Positions 24,878 through 36,111 are shown, numbered from the stretch's first letter. The stretch: 45,517 nucleotides of DNA from Desulfobacterales bacterium (GCA_028704555.1 JAQWFD010000031.1:1-45517), one strand, 5' to 3'. Made by a program: numbers and translations. The notes: generated from the sequence alone by a model not told the origin.

Positions 24878-26683
24878 TTGGCAATTTTTATCCCTGAAGA
24901 CAAAACATCAGAAATTAAACAGGCCTCAGATATTATTGAGATCATTTCGGAAGTGGTCATCTTGAAGAAGGCGGGGAGGAACTATGTTGGCCTTTGCCCA
25001 TTTCATTCTGAGAAGACCGCGTCTTTCACGGTAAGCCCCGAGAAACAGATATTTTATTGTTTTGGCTGCGGAGTCGGTGGAGATGTTTTCAGTTTTGTAA
25101 TGAAATATCAACAGCTTTCCTTTCCAGAGGCGCAGCGGTTTCTGGCTGGACGCTATGGCGTTGAAATACCGACTCAACAAGTTTCACCGGCGCAACGTAA
25201 ATGTATGACTGAAAAAGAAGCCCTGATCAATATGAATCATCAGGCGATGGAATTTTTTCAACATTGCCTGAAGCAAAGCCCGTCCGGTAAAAAGGCCATG
25301 GCGTACCTTGAACGTCGGGGTATAACAGAGACGACAATCAGCCATTTTCATCTCGGGTATGCACCGGAAGGCTGGACCCATCTTGTCGATGTGTTTATGA
25401 AAAAGCAAATTCCGGTTGAGCGGATCAAAACTTCCGGGTTGGCGGTACCCAGAAAAAATCAATCCGGTTTTTATGATCGTTTCAGGGATCGCATTATTTT
25501 TCCGATTATGGATACGGGCATGAAGGTCATCGGGTTCGGGGGCCGGGCGCTGGATGACTCTCTGCCGAAATATCTGAATTCGCCTGAAACGCCCTTATAT
25601 AACAAGAGCCGTTCATTATACGGGCTTAGTCAGGCCAGGCATAAATGCAGGCAGGACAATTCCGTTTACATTACCGAAGGATATTTCGATCAGCTGACAC
25701 TGTACCAGCATGGATTTGAAAATACGGTCGCAACGCTGGGAACGGCGTTGACGATGGAGCATATCCGGTTGTTGAAAGGGTACGCCGCCCGCATGATACT
25801 CGTATACGATTCAGACAATGCCGGCATCAAGGCAGCCATGCGAAGTGTCAGTGTTTTTATGAATGAGCAGGTGGAAGCCCGGATTTTGATACTCCCGACC
25901 GGGCACGATCCGGATTCCTTTTTAGTTGAATCCGGTGCAGAAGCCTTTGCCGAGATGGCTTCCGGCGCCATGACGGTTATTGAGTTTTTGATTGATTCTT
26001 CAATAAAACGATGCGGTTTAACGGTAGAAGGTAAGATTCGTATCGTTTCAGAGCTGAGCGTCCCCATTGCATCCGTGATGGATTCCGTAGCAAAGTCGCT
26101 GTATGTGAAAGACCTTGCGGAACGTATCGGGATTGATGAGGCGGTTGTTTGGCAGAAAATTGATGCAGTCGATACCGGAAAAACTAATGGGGCATGGCCG
26201 GTGCGAAATACTCAGCGAATTTCAGCGGCAAACGCCCGGCAGCAGACTGCCACAGAAATGGGTGGCGGCTCAGGCCGAAGCGACAGGATGGAACGCCAGA
26301 TTATTGCCATGATGCTTCAGTTCCCGGAGATACTGCCGGTGGTTGGTGAACAGAATATTCTTGACCATATTTATGATGATGCGTTGAAATTTATTGGAAA
26401 GCTTGTCCTTGAACGCGCAAATCGGTATGACGGGAAGGCATCTGATATCGTCAGCTTGATCGAAGATGAGAGCATACGAAATATTGCTGCGTCTCTTGCT
26501 ATTGGCCACGAGCCCTGGGATCGTGAGGGGTGTCTGAAATTAATTGACCAGTTTGAAATCAGCCGAAGCCGTCGTGAGAAAATCCTGTTGCAGAAGATCA
26601 AAGCAGCTGAGCAAGGCAATAATTATAATTTGCTGAATGATTTGTTGAGAAAAAAGCAGATTCAGGCACAACAAAGACAATAA
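24878..26683 (+). CDS. dnaG: DNA primase
   Basis: The 601-residue primase makes RNA primers at the replication fork. It starts at TTG behind GGAGGGAG. The CHC2 zinc finger has Cys40, His43, Cys61 and Cys64. The TOPRIM catalytic core holds Glu267 in TEGYFD and Asp311/Asp313 in YDSDNAG. Conserved FRDRIIFPI and IGFGGRAL lie between them. The C-terminal 150 residues should form the helicase-binding domain. The gene sits 31 bases before rpoD, the remnant of the ancient rpsU-dnaG-rpoD macromolecular synthesis operon. No rpsU is seen just upstream. Confidence 0.95.
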   Translation: MAIFIPEDKTSEIKQASDIIEIISEVVILKKAGRNYVGLCPFHSEKTASFTVSPEKQIFYCFGCGVGGDVFSFVMKYQQLSFPEAQRFLAGRYGVEIPTQQVSPAQRKCMTEKEALINMNHQAMEFFQHCLKQSPSGKKAMAYLERRGITETTISHFHLGYAPEGWTHLVDVFMKKQIPVERIKTSGLAVPRKNQSGFYDRFRDRIIFPIMDTGMKVIGFGGRALDDSLPKYLNSPETPLYNKSRSLYGLSQARHKCRQDNSVYITEGYFDQLTLYQHGFENTVATLGTALTMEHIRLLKGYAARMILVYDSDNAGIKAAMRSVSVFMNEQVEARILILPTGHDPDSFLVESGAEAFAEMASGAMTVIEFLIDSSIKRCGLTVEGKIRIVSELSVPIASVMDSVAKSLYVKDLAERIGIDEAVVWQKIDAVDTGKTNGAWPVRNTQRISAANARQQTATEMGGGSGRSDRMERQIIAMMLQFPEILPVVGEQNILDHIYDDALKFIGKLVLERANRYDGKASDIVSLIEDESIRNIAASLAIGHEPWDREGCLKLIDQFEISRSRREKILLQKIKAAEQGNNYNLLNDLLRKKQIQAQQRQ

Positions 26684-26714
26684 AACGCCCGGAATTTTCA
26701 GGAGGCCTTACTAT

Positions 26715-28481
26715 ATGGCGAAAAAATCACCGACGAATAAAAATAAAAATGATCAAAAAGAAGACGTTGATGAGAAATTGCTGAATCAGTTGATTTCGAA
26801 AGGGAAAAAACAGGGTTGTCTGACATATGATGAAATAAATGAAGTTCTTCCAGAAGAGATGCTTTCGTCTGATCAGATGGATGAAACGCTTATGATATTC
26901 GATGACCTGGATATCGAGGTTGTTAATAATAAAGCTGCCAAAGAAGCGGACAGCATTTCAAAGTCGTCAAATATCGAGTCAGAAGAAACTGTTACGGATT
27001 TCGGAACTGTTACGGATCCGGTCAAAATGTATTTGAGAGAAATGGGCCTTGTTACCCTGCTGAGTCGGGAAGGTGAGGTTGAAATCGCCAAAAAAATTGA
27101 AGATGGCGAGAGAGACATTCTAAAGGCTCTGCTGGAAACTACGATGGGAATTGAGTGCGTGCTGGATATCGGCGGGCATATTGAAACCGGGGGGCTTCGA
27201 CCGAAAAATGTGCTGCGGGATATCGACGAAGGGGAAACCTTTGAAGAAGAAGAGTTCCAAATAAAGAGCTTTGTCGAAACAGTTCATGCCATTCAAAAAA
27301 TCGATGAGGAAAACCGGAAATATCGGGAAACGCTGTTCTCGGAGGAACTTTCTGTAGATGAGCAACGCCGGATCAGAAGAAATATTTCCCGCCGAAACAA
27401 CAAGATTTATGAGGTGATTAAAGACTGGCGTTTCGAAGTCAATATGATTGATAAAATTATTGAAATCGTTAAAAGTCATATTGAATGGTTTGATTCCCGT
27501 AACGCCGAAATGATCAAGTGTACGGAACGTATTCATGTGTCATCGAACGATGTCCGATCGTATCTGTCGACAGAAAACGAATTTATTCAATGGGCCGTTC
27601 AATACAGCGAACTGGACAAGGAAGAATTAAAGGCCGTTTTTTCGGATTTGAAAGAAATTCATCGGAAAATTGAAGAACGGGAAGTGGCAATAAAATCCAG
27701 ACACCGTACGTTGAAAAGGGTAATGAATACCATCGAAGAAGGCCGAATTATTGTTAAGACGGCCAAAAGTGATCTGGTTAAAGCCAATTTGAGACTGGTT
27801 GTCAGTATTGCCAAAAAATATACCAACCGGGGGCTCCAGTTTCTTGATTTGATCCAGGAAGGCAATATCGGTCTTATGAAAGCGGTCGATAAATTCGAAT
27901 ACCGGCGGGGTTATAAATTCAGCACTTATGCCACCTGGTGGATTCGGCAAGCCATTACCCGGGCTATTGCAGATCAGGCAAGAACTATCCGCATACCGGT
28001 TCACATGATTGAAACCATCAATAAACTCATCAGGACATCCCGGTATCTGGTACAGGAACTCGGACGTGAGCCTACCCCGGAAGAGATTGCCGATAAAATG
28101 GAAATTCCGCTGGATAAGGTTCGAAAAGTGATGAAAATCGCCAGAGAGCCTATTTCTCTGGAAACTCCGATCGGCGAGGAAGCAGACAGTCATCTGGGTG
28201 ATTTTATCGAAGATAAAAAATTCATGCTGCCTTCTGAAGCGGCGGTAAGCCTGAATCTGTCCGAACAGACGAGACGGGTCCTCGCAACCCTGACGCCAAG
28301 GGAAGAGAAAGTGCTTCGGATGCGATTCGGTATCGGAGAGAAAGCAGATCATACCCTTGAAGAAGTCGGGCAGGATTTTTCCGTTACCCGGGAAAGAATC
28401 CGGCAAATCGAAGCCAAGGCGCTGAGAAAGCTCCGGCATCCGACGCGAAGCAAAAAATTAAAAAGTTTTATAGAAACTTAG
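26715..28481 (+). CDS. rpoD: Primary sigma factor (sigma-70/RpoD)
   Basis: The 588-residue protein has every region of a housekeeping sigma factor. A region 1.1-like N-terminus carries [20 protein letters not shown], and region 1.2 includes [12 protein letters not shown] long acidic non-conserved region follows. Region 2 has [12 protein letters not shown], then [14 protein letters not shown] and [15 protein letters not shown]. Region 3 contains [10 protein letters not shown], and region 4 has [28 protein letters not shown] precedes the ATG. It is expected to direct transcription from the TTGACA/TATAAT-like promoters seen elsewhere in the window. Confidence 0.97.
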   Translation: MAKKSPTNKNKNDQKEDVDEKLLNQLISKGKKQGCLTYDEINEVLPEEMLSSDQMDETLMIFDDLDIEVVNNKAAKEADSISKSSNIESEETVTDFGTVTDPVKMYLREMGLVTLLSREGEVEIAKKIEDGERDILKALLETTMGIECVLDIGGHIETGGLRPKNVLRDIDEGETFEEEEFQIKSFVETVHAIQKIDEENRKYRETLFSEELSVDEQRRIRRNISRRNNKIYEVIKDWRFEVNMIDKIIEIVKSHIEWFDSRNAEMIKCTERIHVSSNDVRSYLSTENEFIQWAVQYSELDKEELKAVFSDLKEIHRKIEEREVAIKSRHRTLKRVMNTIEEGRIIVKTAKSDLVKANLRLVVSIAKKYTNRGLQFLDLIQEGNIGLMKAVDKFEYRRGYKFSTYATWWIRQAITRAIADQARTIRIPVHMIETINKLIRTSRYLVQELGREPTPEEIADKMEIPLDKVRKVMKIAREPISLETPIGEEADSHLGDFIEDKKFMLPSEAAVSLNLSEQTRRVLATLTPREEKVLRMRFGIGEKADHTLEEVGQDFSVTRERIRQIEAKALRKLRHPTRSKKLKSFIET

Positions 28482-28538
28482 AATTCGCTCAGAAACAAGT
28501 CCGCAATTTCAAGTGTCGAGGCGTCTGTCTGGCAAGGC

Positions 28539-28578
28539 ACGAAAGCGCAGGAATATCCGGCATATTCTGAGCTTTCGT
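28539..28578. repeat. Imperfect palindrome downstream of rpoD
   Basis: ACGAAAGCGCAGGAATAT (28539-28556) faces ATATTCTGAGCTTTCGT (28562-28578), an almost perfect hairpin. It has no T-run, so it is more like a REP-type repeat unit than a terminator. No second copy is in the window. Confidence 0.5.
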
Positions 28579-28743
28579 AACGCAGCCAGGCAGGATGCAG
28601 CTGTGCTTAAAATGTAAAGTTATTTTTGGGCGAGCCCTTAGCATCTGATGATTTGTTTTTTTACGGAATGCCCGGATCTAATGCTTGACAAAAACTGTTT
28701 CCGGGGGTAAAAAGATCAATTACTATATGAGTTAACGTTTTAA

Positions 28744-28816
28744 GGGCCCATAGCTCAGCTGGAAGAGCCACCGGCTCATAACCGGTCGGTCCCTGGTTCG
28801 AACCCAGGTGGGCCCA
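28744..28816 (+). tRNA. tRNA with CAT anticodon, probably tRNA-Met
   Basis: The cloverleaf is complete: acceptor GGGCCCA/TGGGCCC, D stem GCTC/GAGC, anticodon stem ACCGG/CCGGT around loop CTCATAA (anticodon CAT), and T arm CCTGG-TTCGAAC-CCAGG. The 3' CCA is not encoded. It lacks the initiator mismatch at the top of the acceptor, so it is elongator Met. A lysidine-modified tRNA-Ile cannot be excluded from sequence alone. TTGACA lies at 28685-28690 upstream, with an A-rich weak -10 (TAAAAA) at 28708-28713. Confidence 0.92.
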
Positions 28817-28918
28817 TTTCATAAATAAACTGTCTGAATGAATCCGGGAGCTGCCAAAGCGTTTCCAGCCGATATGATATGCAGATCGGTATGGGCTTTT
28901 CCGGTTACTTATTTTAAT

Positions 28919-28955
28919 AAAAAGCGTGGTCTCTAATAATGGCCACGCTTTTTTT
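28919..28955 (+). terminator. Intrinsic terminator after the tRNA
   Basis: AAAAAGCGTGG (28919-28929) pairs with CCACGCTTTTT (28943-28953), with a 13-base loop and a T-run. It is about 100 bases downstream of the tRNA and is nearly symmetrical, so it may act in both directions. Confidence 0.85.
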
Positions 28956-28980
28956 GTTTGTGCGAAAACTGGTAATTCCG

Positions 28981-29098
28981 ATTAACGCTTGATGGCCCCG
29001 GTATCTTTTCCCCGGATCGTGCAATGTCATACACGGGAACGGGGGGGAATTCTGAAGCTGTATGTACGGAAAATATGGCCGAAGATATGATCGAGCCC
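28981..29098. repeat. Half copy of the CGGGCTTGATCATAAC palindromic element
   Basis: It matches the right half of copy 1: TTAACGCTT(C/G)ATGGCCCC, then TTTTCCCCGGATCGTGC, and an end ATATGGCCGAAGATATGATCGAGCCC. The end has diverged from ATATGGCCGCAGTTATGATC, and the left half is missing. Confidence 0.65.
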
Positions 29099-29184
29099 TG
29101 TTTTTTTGTAACGACTTTATTGTCAAAATAGAAAAACTATGCCATGATATCTAATTTTGGATTGTCAGGGAAAGCGGGTGGATC

Positions 29185-30321
29185 ATGATTGCTTCAGTAG
29201 CCGATATCATCAACGTAATGCGAAAGATCGCTCCGCCTTATCTGGCAGAGCATTGGGATAATCCAGGGCTGCAGGTCGGCTGTAAAGAATGGCCGGTGAA
29301 AACTGTTTGGATATCGCTTGATCCTGCATATGATGTTGTCGAAGCGGCATGCAATCAGGGGGCGGATATGTTAATCACTCACCATCCATTGATTTTTAAC
29401 CCGCTTCGATCCGTTGATTTGAGCTCTCCGATCGGCTCTATTATTCAGCTTGCTGTCCATCATCATCTGTCCATATACTCCGCTCATACGAACCTTGACA
29501 GCGCAAAAGGCGGCGTCAACGATATCCTTTCCTCCATGTTGGGACTGGAGGAGACATATTCCCTGGTCAAGCGGTCAGATTCTGAACAATATCATCTGGT
29601 CATAATCACTTCCGCCGGAGCTCAATGCACGATCGCTGCATCGCTCAATGATATGGCCGCCGGAAAAACAGAGCTTAAAACATGGCGGATATTTTCGGAA
29701 TACAAGTCTGATTCCATACCCCGGGCACCCGGTTCCGGAGGTGGGGGCGGTATTGAAAAAACGATCTATCCGGTAAATAAAATACGTATTGAGGTCGTTC
29801 TTCTCCGGAAAGACATACAGCGTTGTCTCGATCAGATAAAACGGGACCTGAAAGAACAGAATCTGTCGGAAGATGACTTGAGCTGGGAAGTCTATCCGGC
29901 ATGCAGCTATGATGAACATCAGGGGCTTGGACGGGTAGGTTCGCTTCAGAGGCCTGTGACGCTTGAAGCCTTTGCGCAAAGAATTAAAACGATACTCGGG
30001 TTGCCATTTGTCAAAGTTTCAGGCAAACCTGATTTGATGATTCATAAGGCGGCATTGTGCAGTGGAAGTGGCTCCAGTCTCATGAAGGACTTTTTATCAT
30101 CCGGTGCACAGGTGTTTGTCAGTGGTGATTTGCGGTATCATGATGCCAGAATGGTGGAGGACGCGCATCTTGGATTGATTGATATCGGGCACTTTAATTC
30201 GGAAATTGTCGTAGTTGAGGCGCTTGCCCGCAGGCTCAGTAAGCACCTGACAGCGGCCGGGTTTAATCAGATCCGTATTAAAGCCTGTTCGATAGAAAAA
30301 GAACCGTTCAGTCTTGTTTAA
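29185..30321 (+). CDS. Nif3-like dinuclear metal centre protein
   Basis: The 378-residue protein belongs to the NIF3/YbgI/YqfO family. Metal-ligand motifs are HWDNPGLQVG (22-31), LITHHPLIF (63-71, two His), AHTNLDSAKGGVND (98-111) and the C-terminal GHFNSEIVVVEALA, which gives the last His and Glu. The region between about 125 and 250 is the insert typical of the long YqfO-type members, here with a Gly-rich loop (RAPGSGGGGGIEK). Nif3 proteins form hexameric rings. Some act as GTP cyclohydrolase-like enzymes, but the physiological role is unsettled. The neighbouring zinc-ribbon gene is a common partner. Confidence 0.9.
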   Translation: MIASVADIINVMRKIAPPYLAEHWDNPGLQVGCKEWPVKTVWISLDPAYDVVEAACNQGADMLITHHPLIFNPLRSVDLSSPIGSIIQLAVHHHLSIYSAHTNLDSAKGGVNDILSSMLGLEETYSLVKRSDSEQYHLVIITSAGAQCTIAASLNDMAAGKTELKTWRIFSEYKSDSIPRAPGSGGGGGIEKTIYPVNKIRIEVVLLRKDIQRCLDQIKRDLKEQNLSEDDLSWEVYPACSYDEHQGLGRVGSLQRPVTLEAFAQRIKTILGLPFVKVSGKPDLMIHKAALCSGSGSSLMKDFLSSGAQVFVSGDLRYHDARMVEDAHLGLIDIGHFNSEIVVVEALARRLSKHLTAAGFNQIRIKACSIEKEPFSLV

Positions 30322-30517
30322 TGAAAACACGATAGTTGCTTCGGCTTTGGGATGGGTCAGAATAGCATTCCGGAATATATGGAGTGTGTTGAGGCCTGAA
30401 ATATGGGACATACGCTGAAAATGGAAAATCGGCAATTGTTGTGTACGATGCGAAAAATTGGTTCGATCTTCGTTTCCATGCTAACCGACTATGATTCAGT
30501 ATGTTTGGATGAAGAAA

Positions 30518-31237
30518 ATGCAAAATTCCTTTAAAGCACAGATCTATGTTTTAATAAGATTGCAGGAAATCGATACGGAAATAAAATGTATCGAATTAAT
30601 GCTGGCGAGCGTAACGGAAAAACATGCTGCTCTCGACTCGCGTCTTGAGGCGTGTGAATTTGGCCTTGAACAGGACAAAACATTGGTTGACGAGGTCAGG
30701 AAGAAATATCGCGCGTATGAGTCAGACACAAAGGTGAATACTTCCATGGCGAAAAAGAGCGAAGAAAGACTCAGATCTGTCAAGACCAATAAAGAATATC
30801 AATCCATATTGAAAGAGATTGAGGATCTGAAATCGAAAAATTCAGTGATTGAAGATGCCATGCTGGAATGTCTGGATCGTATCGAGGATGTTGAGAAAAA
30901 TCTGGAAATTAAAACACAGCAGTATGCAGCGGTCAGTGCTCAAATCGCCAGTGAGAAAAAGGCGATAATTAACGAGTCCAAAAAGGCGGGGAAAAAACTC
31001 CAGCAGCTTAAAGCCGATTGGGACGTGATTTCAGGTACGATTCAGCCCGAACTGCTGAGCACATTCCTCAGGGTAAAGGAAAAAATAGGTACGGCGGTTG
31101 TCCCTGTCATTGACGCTGTCTGCCAGGGGTGCCATCTGAACATACCGCCTCAGATGTTCAATGAACTGCAACGAAATGACATTTTGAGATTCTGTCCGCA
31201 ATGCCAGAGGATTATTTTTTGGAGAAAAACCGAATAA
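30518..31237 (+). CDS. Coiled-coil protein with C-terminal C4 zinc ribbon
   Basis: From the ATG at 30518 the product has 239 residues. Starts at 30491 and 30509 are also in frame. Residues up to about 185 are a long antiparallel coiled coil with the family motif KSEERLRSVKTNKEYQSI. The end is a zinc ribbon: CQGCHLNIPP, then about 20 residues, then FCPQCQRIIFW. The family (formerly DUF164, CT398/CdsZ-like) binds RpoN or secretion parts in some bacteria. The gene follows the Nif3 gene, and its stop codon is one base from the start of RNase P RNA. Confidence 0.85.
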   Translation: MQNSFKAQIYVLIRLQEIDTEIKCIELMLASVTEKHAALDSRLEACEFGLEQDKTLVDEVRKKYRAYESDTKVNTSMAKKSEERLRSVKTNKEYQSILKEIEDLKSKNSVIEDAMLECLDRIEDVEKNLEIKTQQYAAVSAQIASEKKAIINESKKAGKKLQQLKADWDVISGTIQPELLSTFLRVKEKIGTAVVPVIDAVCQGCHLNIPPQMFNELQRNDILRFCPQCQRIIFWRKTE

Positions 31238-31238
31238 C

Positions 31239-31665
<427 letters not shown>

Positions 31666-31988
31666 TCTTTGGGTTATAACGGTTAAATAATTCTTTGTTT
31701 TCCCGGGCTTGATGGATGTTTAATCGGGTGATTAAAGAATTATACGCACTATAGGCATTATAGGAACAATAATTTTCATTTCAAAGTGGCGAAGTGGCTC
31801 ATGCATGCGTGAATGACCTCATAAAACGATTTCGGGAACATTCAACGGGATCTGTGCATTTGTCCGGTTGCTTTTTTTCTTGATATCTTTTATGAAATCG
31901 TCTGAATACTCGTCTGGGTACAAGGCAGTACATTAATGCATGAAGGATTTTATAAAGAATTGTCTATATCAGCTGTAGGGTGAATGGC
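31666..31988. other. Leader region of the sufCB operon
   Basis: About 320 bases between rnpB and sufC contain no gene, no repeat copy and no clear terminator. The sufC promoter must lie here, but I could not choose a -35/-10 pair. Confidence 0.35.
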
Positions 31989-32747
31989 ATGCTTCAGATT
32001 GAAGAACTGAGGGTAGAAGTCGGAGGAAAAACCATACTGGATAATGTCAATATGGAAGTCCCCAAGGGGGAAACTCATATTCTTTTTGGACCGAACGGCT
32101 CCGGGAAAACGACATTAATGATGACGATCATGGGGTTCTCCGGTTATGACGTCAAACGCGGGAAAATCATATTCAAGGGTGAAGATATTACACATATGCC
32201 GATTTATGAGCGGGCAAGACTCGGTATCGGCGTTTCGTTTCAGCGACCCCCAACGATCAAGGGGTTGAAAACCCGTCATATCGTTGAAATCTGTGATCGT
32301 AATGGAACAGCAGATGTCGAAAGTCTGGCAAAACAATTGAATATGACTGATTTTCTCGAACGTGATGTAAATCAGAATTTTTCAGGTGGTGAAATCAAGC
32401 GCTGTGAAATGCTTCAGCTTATGTCGCAACAGCCGGATCTTGTTCTGCTGGATGAACCTGAATCGGGTGTCGATCTGGAGAATATAGGACTGCTGGGCGA
32501 TACCATAAATAGACTTCTAGGACGAAATGTAAGAACTCCAAGTATCAAACCTCACAAGGACGTTGTCAAGGAAGATATGAAATCCGCTCTTGTAATTACT
32601 CATACCGGTCATATTCTGGATTATATCACCGCTGACAAGGGGCAGGTGCTTTATAACGGAGTTTTGTGCTGTTCCAGAAATCCTCGGGATATATTAAACT
32701 GGATCAGAGAATATGGCTATGAGGAGTGTATCAGATGCGCGAAGTAG
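31989..32747 (+). CDS. sufC: Fe-S cluster assembly ATPase SufC
   Basis: The 252-residue ABC ATPase powers Fe-S cluster assembly on SufB. The ATG at 31989 has AGGG eight bases upstream. GTG at 31980 is an alternative. Motifs are Walker [11 protein letters not shown], the Q-loop VSFQRPP, signature [13 protein letters not shown], Walker [17 protein letters not shown] and the H-loop VITHTG. The Pro-rich Q-loop and ESGVD are typical of SufC rather than transporters. A 20-residue insert ([20 protein letters not shown]) follows the Walker B region. It overlaps sufB by 13 bases. Confidence 0.92.
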   Translation: MLQIEELRVEVGGKTILDNVNMEVPKGETHILFGPNGSGKTTLMMTIMGFSGYDVKRGKIIFKGEDITHMPIYERARLGIGVSFQRPPTIKGLKTRHIVEICDRNGTADVESLAKQLNMTDFLERDVNQNFSGGEIKRCEMLQLMSQQPDLVLLDEPESGVDLENIGLLGDTINRLLGRNVRTPSIKPHKDVVKEDMKSALVITHTGHILDYITADKGQVLYNGVLCCSRNPRDILNWIREYGYEECIRCAK

Positions 32748-33916
32748 ATCATGAAAAAGATATCCGTTTTGAAAATTATGAGGTCGATGCCGGGAACCAC
32801 GATTATGTTGATCAACTGTCACAGATTAATGAAAGCGATGCCAGAAAATTCCTCGATGTTGGTGTCGATATTGATTCAGGCGAAAATGGGCGGTTAGGCA
32901 CGTTTATTCAGAAAGATCGTTCAGTCATTCACTGCAAGTCTCAGCAGGAGGGAATCGAGATGATGGGTATTTTGCAGGCTCAGGAAATGCATCCATGGCT
33001 GAAAGACTATCTCTGGAAAAGCATATCTCCGGATACGGACATGTTTACCTCCTATGCGTATCAAAAGCCCCAGGGAGGTTTTTTTATCCATGCGCATGCC
33101 GGTGTCAAGGCGAAGGAAACTATCCAGACCTGCATGTATATCGCCAAAGAAGGATTTGCCCAAAATGTACATAATGTGCTGATCGCCGAAGAGAATTCCG
33201 AGCTTCATGTCATTACCGGATGTGCGACCGCACCCCATCTGCTCAGTGGCCTTCATGTCGGGGTTTCGGAGTTTTATATTAAAAAAGGCGCCAAAGTCAA
33301 GTTTACCATGATCCATGACTGGGGTGAGGAAGTCAATGTCCGGCCCAGAACCGTAACGCATGTGGAAGCAGGCGGTGTATTCGTGTCCAATTATATTTCT
33401 CTGAAATCGGTCGGGTCTCTTCAGATGTTTCCCACCACCTATCTCGATGGAGAAGGCTCTGTGGCAAGGTTTAACAGCATTCTTGTGGCCGGTAAAGGGA
33501 GTCATCTGGATGTCGGTTCCAGAGTTGTTTTGAATGCTCCCAAAACCAGGGCCGAGATTATCTCCAGAGCCATTGTTTCCGGTGGGACTGTCATTGCCAG
33601 GGGGGATCTGATCGGAAAAGTCAGAGATATTAAAGCGCATCTGGAATGTAAGGGCTTGATCCTCAAGGAAGGCCTCATGCATGCGGTTCCGGAACTTCGC
33701 GGCTATGTGCCGGATCTGGAAATGTCGCACGAGGCGGCTGTCGGGAAAATCGATCAGAAAGAGATCGAATATCTTATGGCAAGGGGCCTGGATGAAGATG
33801 AGGCAATTTCAACGATCGTGAGAGGCTTTTTAAATGTGGAGATAGAGGGTTTGCCGTCAGGTCTCAGACAGCGATTGGATGAAGCGATATCAAACACCCA
33901 GAAGGATATGATGTAG
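32735..33916 (+). CDS. sufB: SufB/SufD-family scaffold protein
   Basis: ATG 32735 is preferred, with GGAG eight bases upstream, giving 393 residues. The middle and C-terminal parts form the right-handed beta-helix core of SufB/Suf[58 protein letters not shown], and the family end [20 protein letters not shown] with (D/E)(E/D)A. It lacks the longer N-terminal region of enteric SufB, and no sufD, sufS, sufE or sufU follows. A lone SufC-SufB pair matches the minimal SUF-like (SMS/SufBC) systems of archaea and anaerobes. Confidence 0.9.
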   Translation: MREVDHEKDIRFENYEVDAGNHDYVDQLSQINESDARKFLDVGVDIDSGENGRLGTFIQKDRSVIHCKSQQEGIEMMGILQAQEMHPWLKDYLWKSISPDTDMFTSYAYQKPQGGFFIHAHAGVKAKETIQTCMYIAKEGFAQNVHNVLIAEENSELHVITGCATAPHLLSGLHVGVSEFYIKKGAKVKFTMIHDWGEEVNVRPRTVTHVEAGGVFVSNYISLKSVGSLQMFPTTYLDGEGSVARFNSILVAGKGSHLDVGSRVVLNAPKTRAEIISRAIVSGGTVIARGDLIGKVRDIKAHLECKGLILKEGLMHAVPELRGYVPDLEMSHEAAVGKIDQKEIEYLMARGLDEDEAISTIVRGFLNVEIEGLPSGLRQRLDEAISNTQKDMM

Positions 33917-33919
33917 CAG

Positions 33920-35230
33920 ATGGAGATGAAAACGTCCCTATCAGAAAATGCGTTTACCGAGAAGGCCAGGTGTTTTTCCCATGATTTTCTAAAATGCTGT
34001 ATCTGTCTGTCCAAATGCAGGGATCCTCGTCCGTTATTTACAAAAAAGTTTTATTCAACGTTTGTAAGTGCTTCGCAGCTGCTGGAAGACTTTCTGGATA
34101 TCCATGGTGCAAAAAATAATAGAAACTGGTATTTTTACAGAGAATTGTCTGCCGCCGTCCGGCAACTGAGCCTGGCAAGTTATTCACAACGGCATATCTC
34201 CAACCGTCTTCCGTTTTATAACCTTTCGGACATCGAAAAAATCAAGCTGGACGGTGAAGCCACTCTCTTGTTTTTAAACCGGACGCTGATTAAGATGGCG
34301 CCGGTGATTCTTGATGAAGCCCGGCGCCTTCATATTCCCATTCCGGAGCACGGATTTGATGATTCGGAATTTATTTCCGTTTCAACCGGCGAGATGCTCG
34401 AATATGACATCGATGATGAAGACAAGGACCAGCAAAAGGAAAATATTATCAAAATTGCCAGTGATTTTTTAAATATTGGCAGGACATTCGATCAGCTGGC
34501 CTTTTACAAACCATATAATATTGATGAAATCATGGCCCTTGTGCCTGCCAAGGTCAACGAGGTGGAAATTCGAAGATTTGAAATGCTGGTTCATAATCTG
34601 CAGTCTTCGTTTGACACCTATGTTATCCACGGGGGATATCAGTACGGAAATCGTAAAATGAAGGAACTCCGGTCATTTTTTTCCGTTGTGTTTCATCTGA
34701 TGCAAATGATGGGGCGGCTGCTTCATTTCTATGAGAGGCATCTTCATGATGCCGGTTACAAAAATACCTATAAAAATGCACAGGAAAAACTCTCCGCACT
34801 TATAGACCCTCATCAGCTGTTGTTTTATACCATCAATTACGGCCTCAATTACGTGTGTCATTTTCTGAAAACAGGCGAATGCCTTGCCAGACAGATATTG
34901 AATGAAAATATTGAGCGGTCATCCATCGCGGTCAATATCCCGGTCAAGCTCGGGTTTCACTGCAGACCCAGTCTTCTGGTTGCCAAAATCGTTCAGCATT
35001 ATGGCGGTCAGGTGGAACTGTGTTTTGGCTCGAGCCGGTTTGATGCCAGCAGCGTACTCAATATCCAGTGGGCCGGTGGCCAGATCCAGAAAGAAAATAT
35101 TAAACAAGTCTTGTTTGAAGGGGATGTCCGCGCATTACGGGATATAAAAATTCTTGCCGGAGTAAATTACGGTGAAGATACCATGGGCAAGGGCGTCCCG
35201 CTTCCGCCGGAATTGAAGTACCTTACATAG
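33920..35230 (+). CDS. Unknown protein with a C-terminal HPr-like domain
   Basis: The 436-residue protein follows sufB by three bases. Residues 1-330 are a helical, Tyr/Phe/Leu-rich region I cannot assign, with a Cys-containing start (CCICLSKC, 26-33) and an acidic linker (EYDIDDEDKD, 161-170). Residues 336-415 follow the HPr pattern: GFHCRPSLLVAKIVQ with His347 at the phospho-His15 position, then RFDASSVLNIQWAGG with Ser378 near the Ser46 site, then LFEGDVRALRDIKIL. HPr normally passes phosphate in the PTS. No EI or EIIA gene is nearby. A regulatory phospho-relay role is inferred. Confidence 0.75.
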   Translation: MEMKTSLSENAFTEKARCFSHDFLKCCICLSKCRDPRPLFTKKFYSTFVSASQLLEDFLDIHGAKNNRNWYFYRELSAAVRQLSLASYSQRHISNRLPFYNLSDIEKIKLDGEATLLFLNRTLIKMAPVILDEARRLHIPIPEHGFDDSEFISVSTGEMLEYDIDDEDKDQQKENIIKIASDFLNIGRTFDQLAFYKPYNIDEIMALVPAKVNEVEIRRFEMLVHNLQSSFDTYVIHGGYQYGNRKMKELRSFFSVVFHLMQMMGRLLHFYERHLHDAGYKNTYKNAQEKLSALIDPHQLLFYTINYGLNYVCHFLKTGECLARQILNENIERSSIAVNIPVKLGFHCRPSLLVAKIVQHYGGQVELCFGSSRFDASSVLNIQWAGGQIQKENIKQVLFEGDVRALRDIKILAGVNYGEDTMGKGVPLPPELKYLT

Positions 35231-35403
35231 AATCCGAATAAAACCAGAGTTCAGAATTTCTGCAGTACGTAAAAACCTTTGCAAAGTGGTCAAAAAAAAG
35301 AGTCGTTAACTGGCTGTAAAAACATCAATATCAGCCATATTAAAGATGTTTGAACTTGGAAAGAAGATCGGGTTTTTGTTCAGGAGCCAAGGCACACAAA
35401 ATT

Positions 35404-36108
35404 ATGATTTTTGGATTGATCGTTGCAGCCGGCAAGGGCGAGAGAATGAAACAAACGCAACGGAAACAGTATATCCGGGTTGGTAACTGTTCGATTGTGG
35501 GCCACACGCTCGCCGCATTTGATGCCTGCGATTTGATCGACACCATTTATTTGATAGTGCCGGAAGAGGATCTGGGATACTGCCGGAATCAGATTCTTCC
35601 GCCGTTGATGCTTCAGAAAACCGTTATTTGCACCCCTGGGGGGGGTGAACGACAAATTTCAGTTTATAACGGGCTTAAATCCATGGGCGGGAAGCCGGAC
35701 GATATTGTCGTAATTCATGATGGGGTGCGGCCTTTTGTCCGTCCGTCGCATATTGCAGCCAGTATTGAGGGCGCAAAAAAATGGGGGGCCTGTCTGCTGG
35801 GTATTCCGGTATCTGACACATTGAAACGAGTCGATCCATCCGGCTTTATTATAGGAACCGTAGAACGTGCCGCCGTATGGGTGGCCCAGACACCACAGGC
35901 GTTTCGTTATGGTTCAATTCTGAAGGCGCATGAGGAGGCGGAAATAAAAGGCTTAACCGCCACCGATGATGCCTCCCTTCTGGAGTTAACGGGAAAAAGC
36001 GTCAGGATGGTTTCCGGCAGCCGTTTAAACATCAAGATCACGACAAGGGAAGATTTGATTTTTGCAACGGCGTTGCTCAGTTGTCAGTCATCATCCGCCC
36101 GGCTTTAA
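35404..36108 (+). CDS. ispD: 2-C-methyl-D-erythritol 4-phosphate cytidylyltransferase
   Basis: The frame opens at 35350, but the ATG at 35404 gives the family start (MIFGLIVAAGKGERM) and 234 residues, the usual length. The enzyme couples MEP with CTP in the non-mevalonate isoprenoid pathway. The nucleotide loop AAGKGERMKQTQRKQY, VVIHDGVRPFV, IPVSDTLKRV, TPQAFRY and TDDASLLE are all present. IspG and IspH of the same pathway need Fe-S clusters, so sitting behind sufCB may be meaningful, though the gap of about 170 bases argues for a separate promoter. Confidence 0.95.
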   Translation: MIFGLIVAAGKGERMKQTQRKQYIRVGNCSIVGHTLAAFDACDLIDTIYLIVPEEDLGYCRNQILPPLMLQKTVICTPGGGERQISVYNGLKSMGGKPDDIVVIHDGVRPFVRPSHIAASIEGAKKWGACLLGIPVSDTLKRVDPSGFIIGTVERAAVWVAQTPQAFRYGSILKAHEEAEIKGLTATDDASLLELTGKSVRMVSGSRLNIKITTREDLIFATALLSCQSSSARL

Positions 36109-36111
36109 ATT

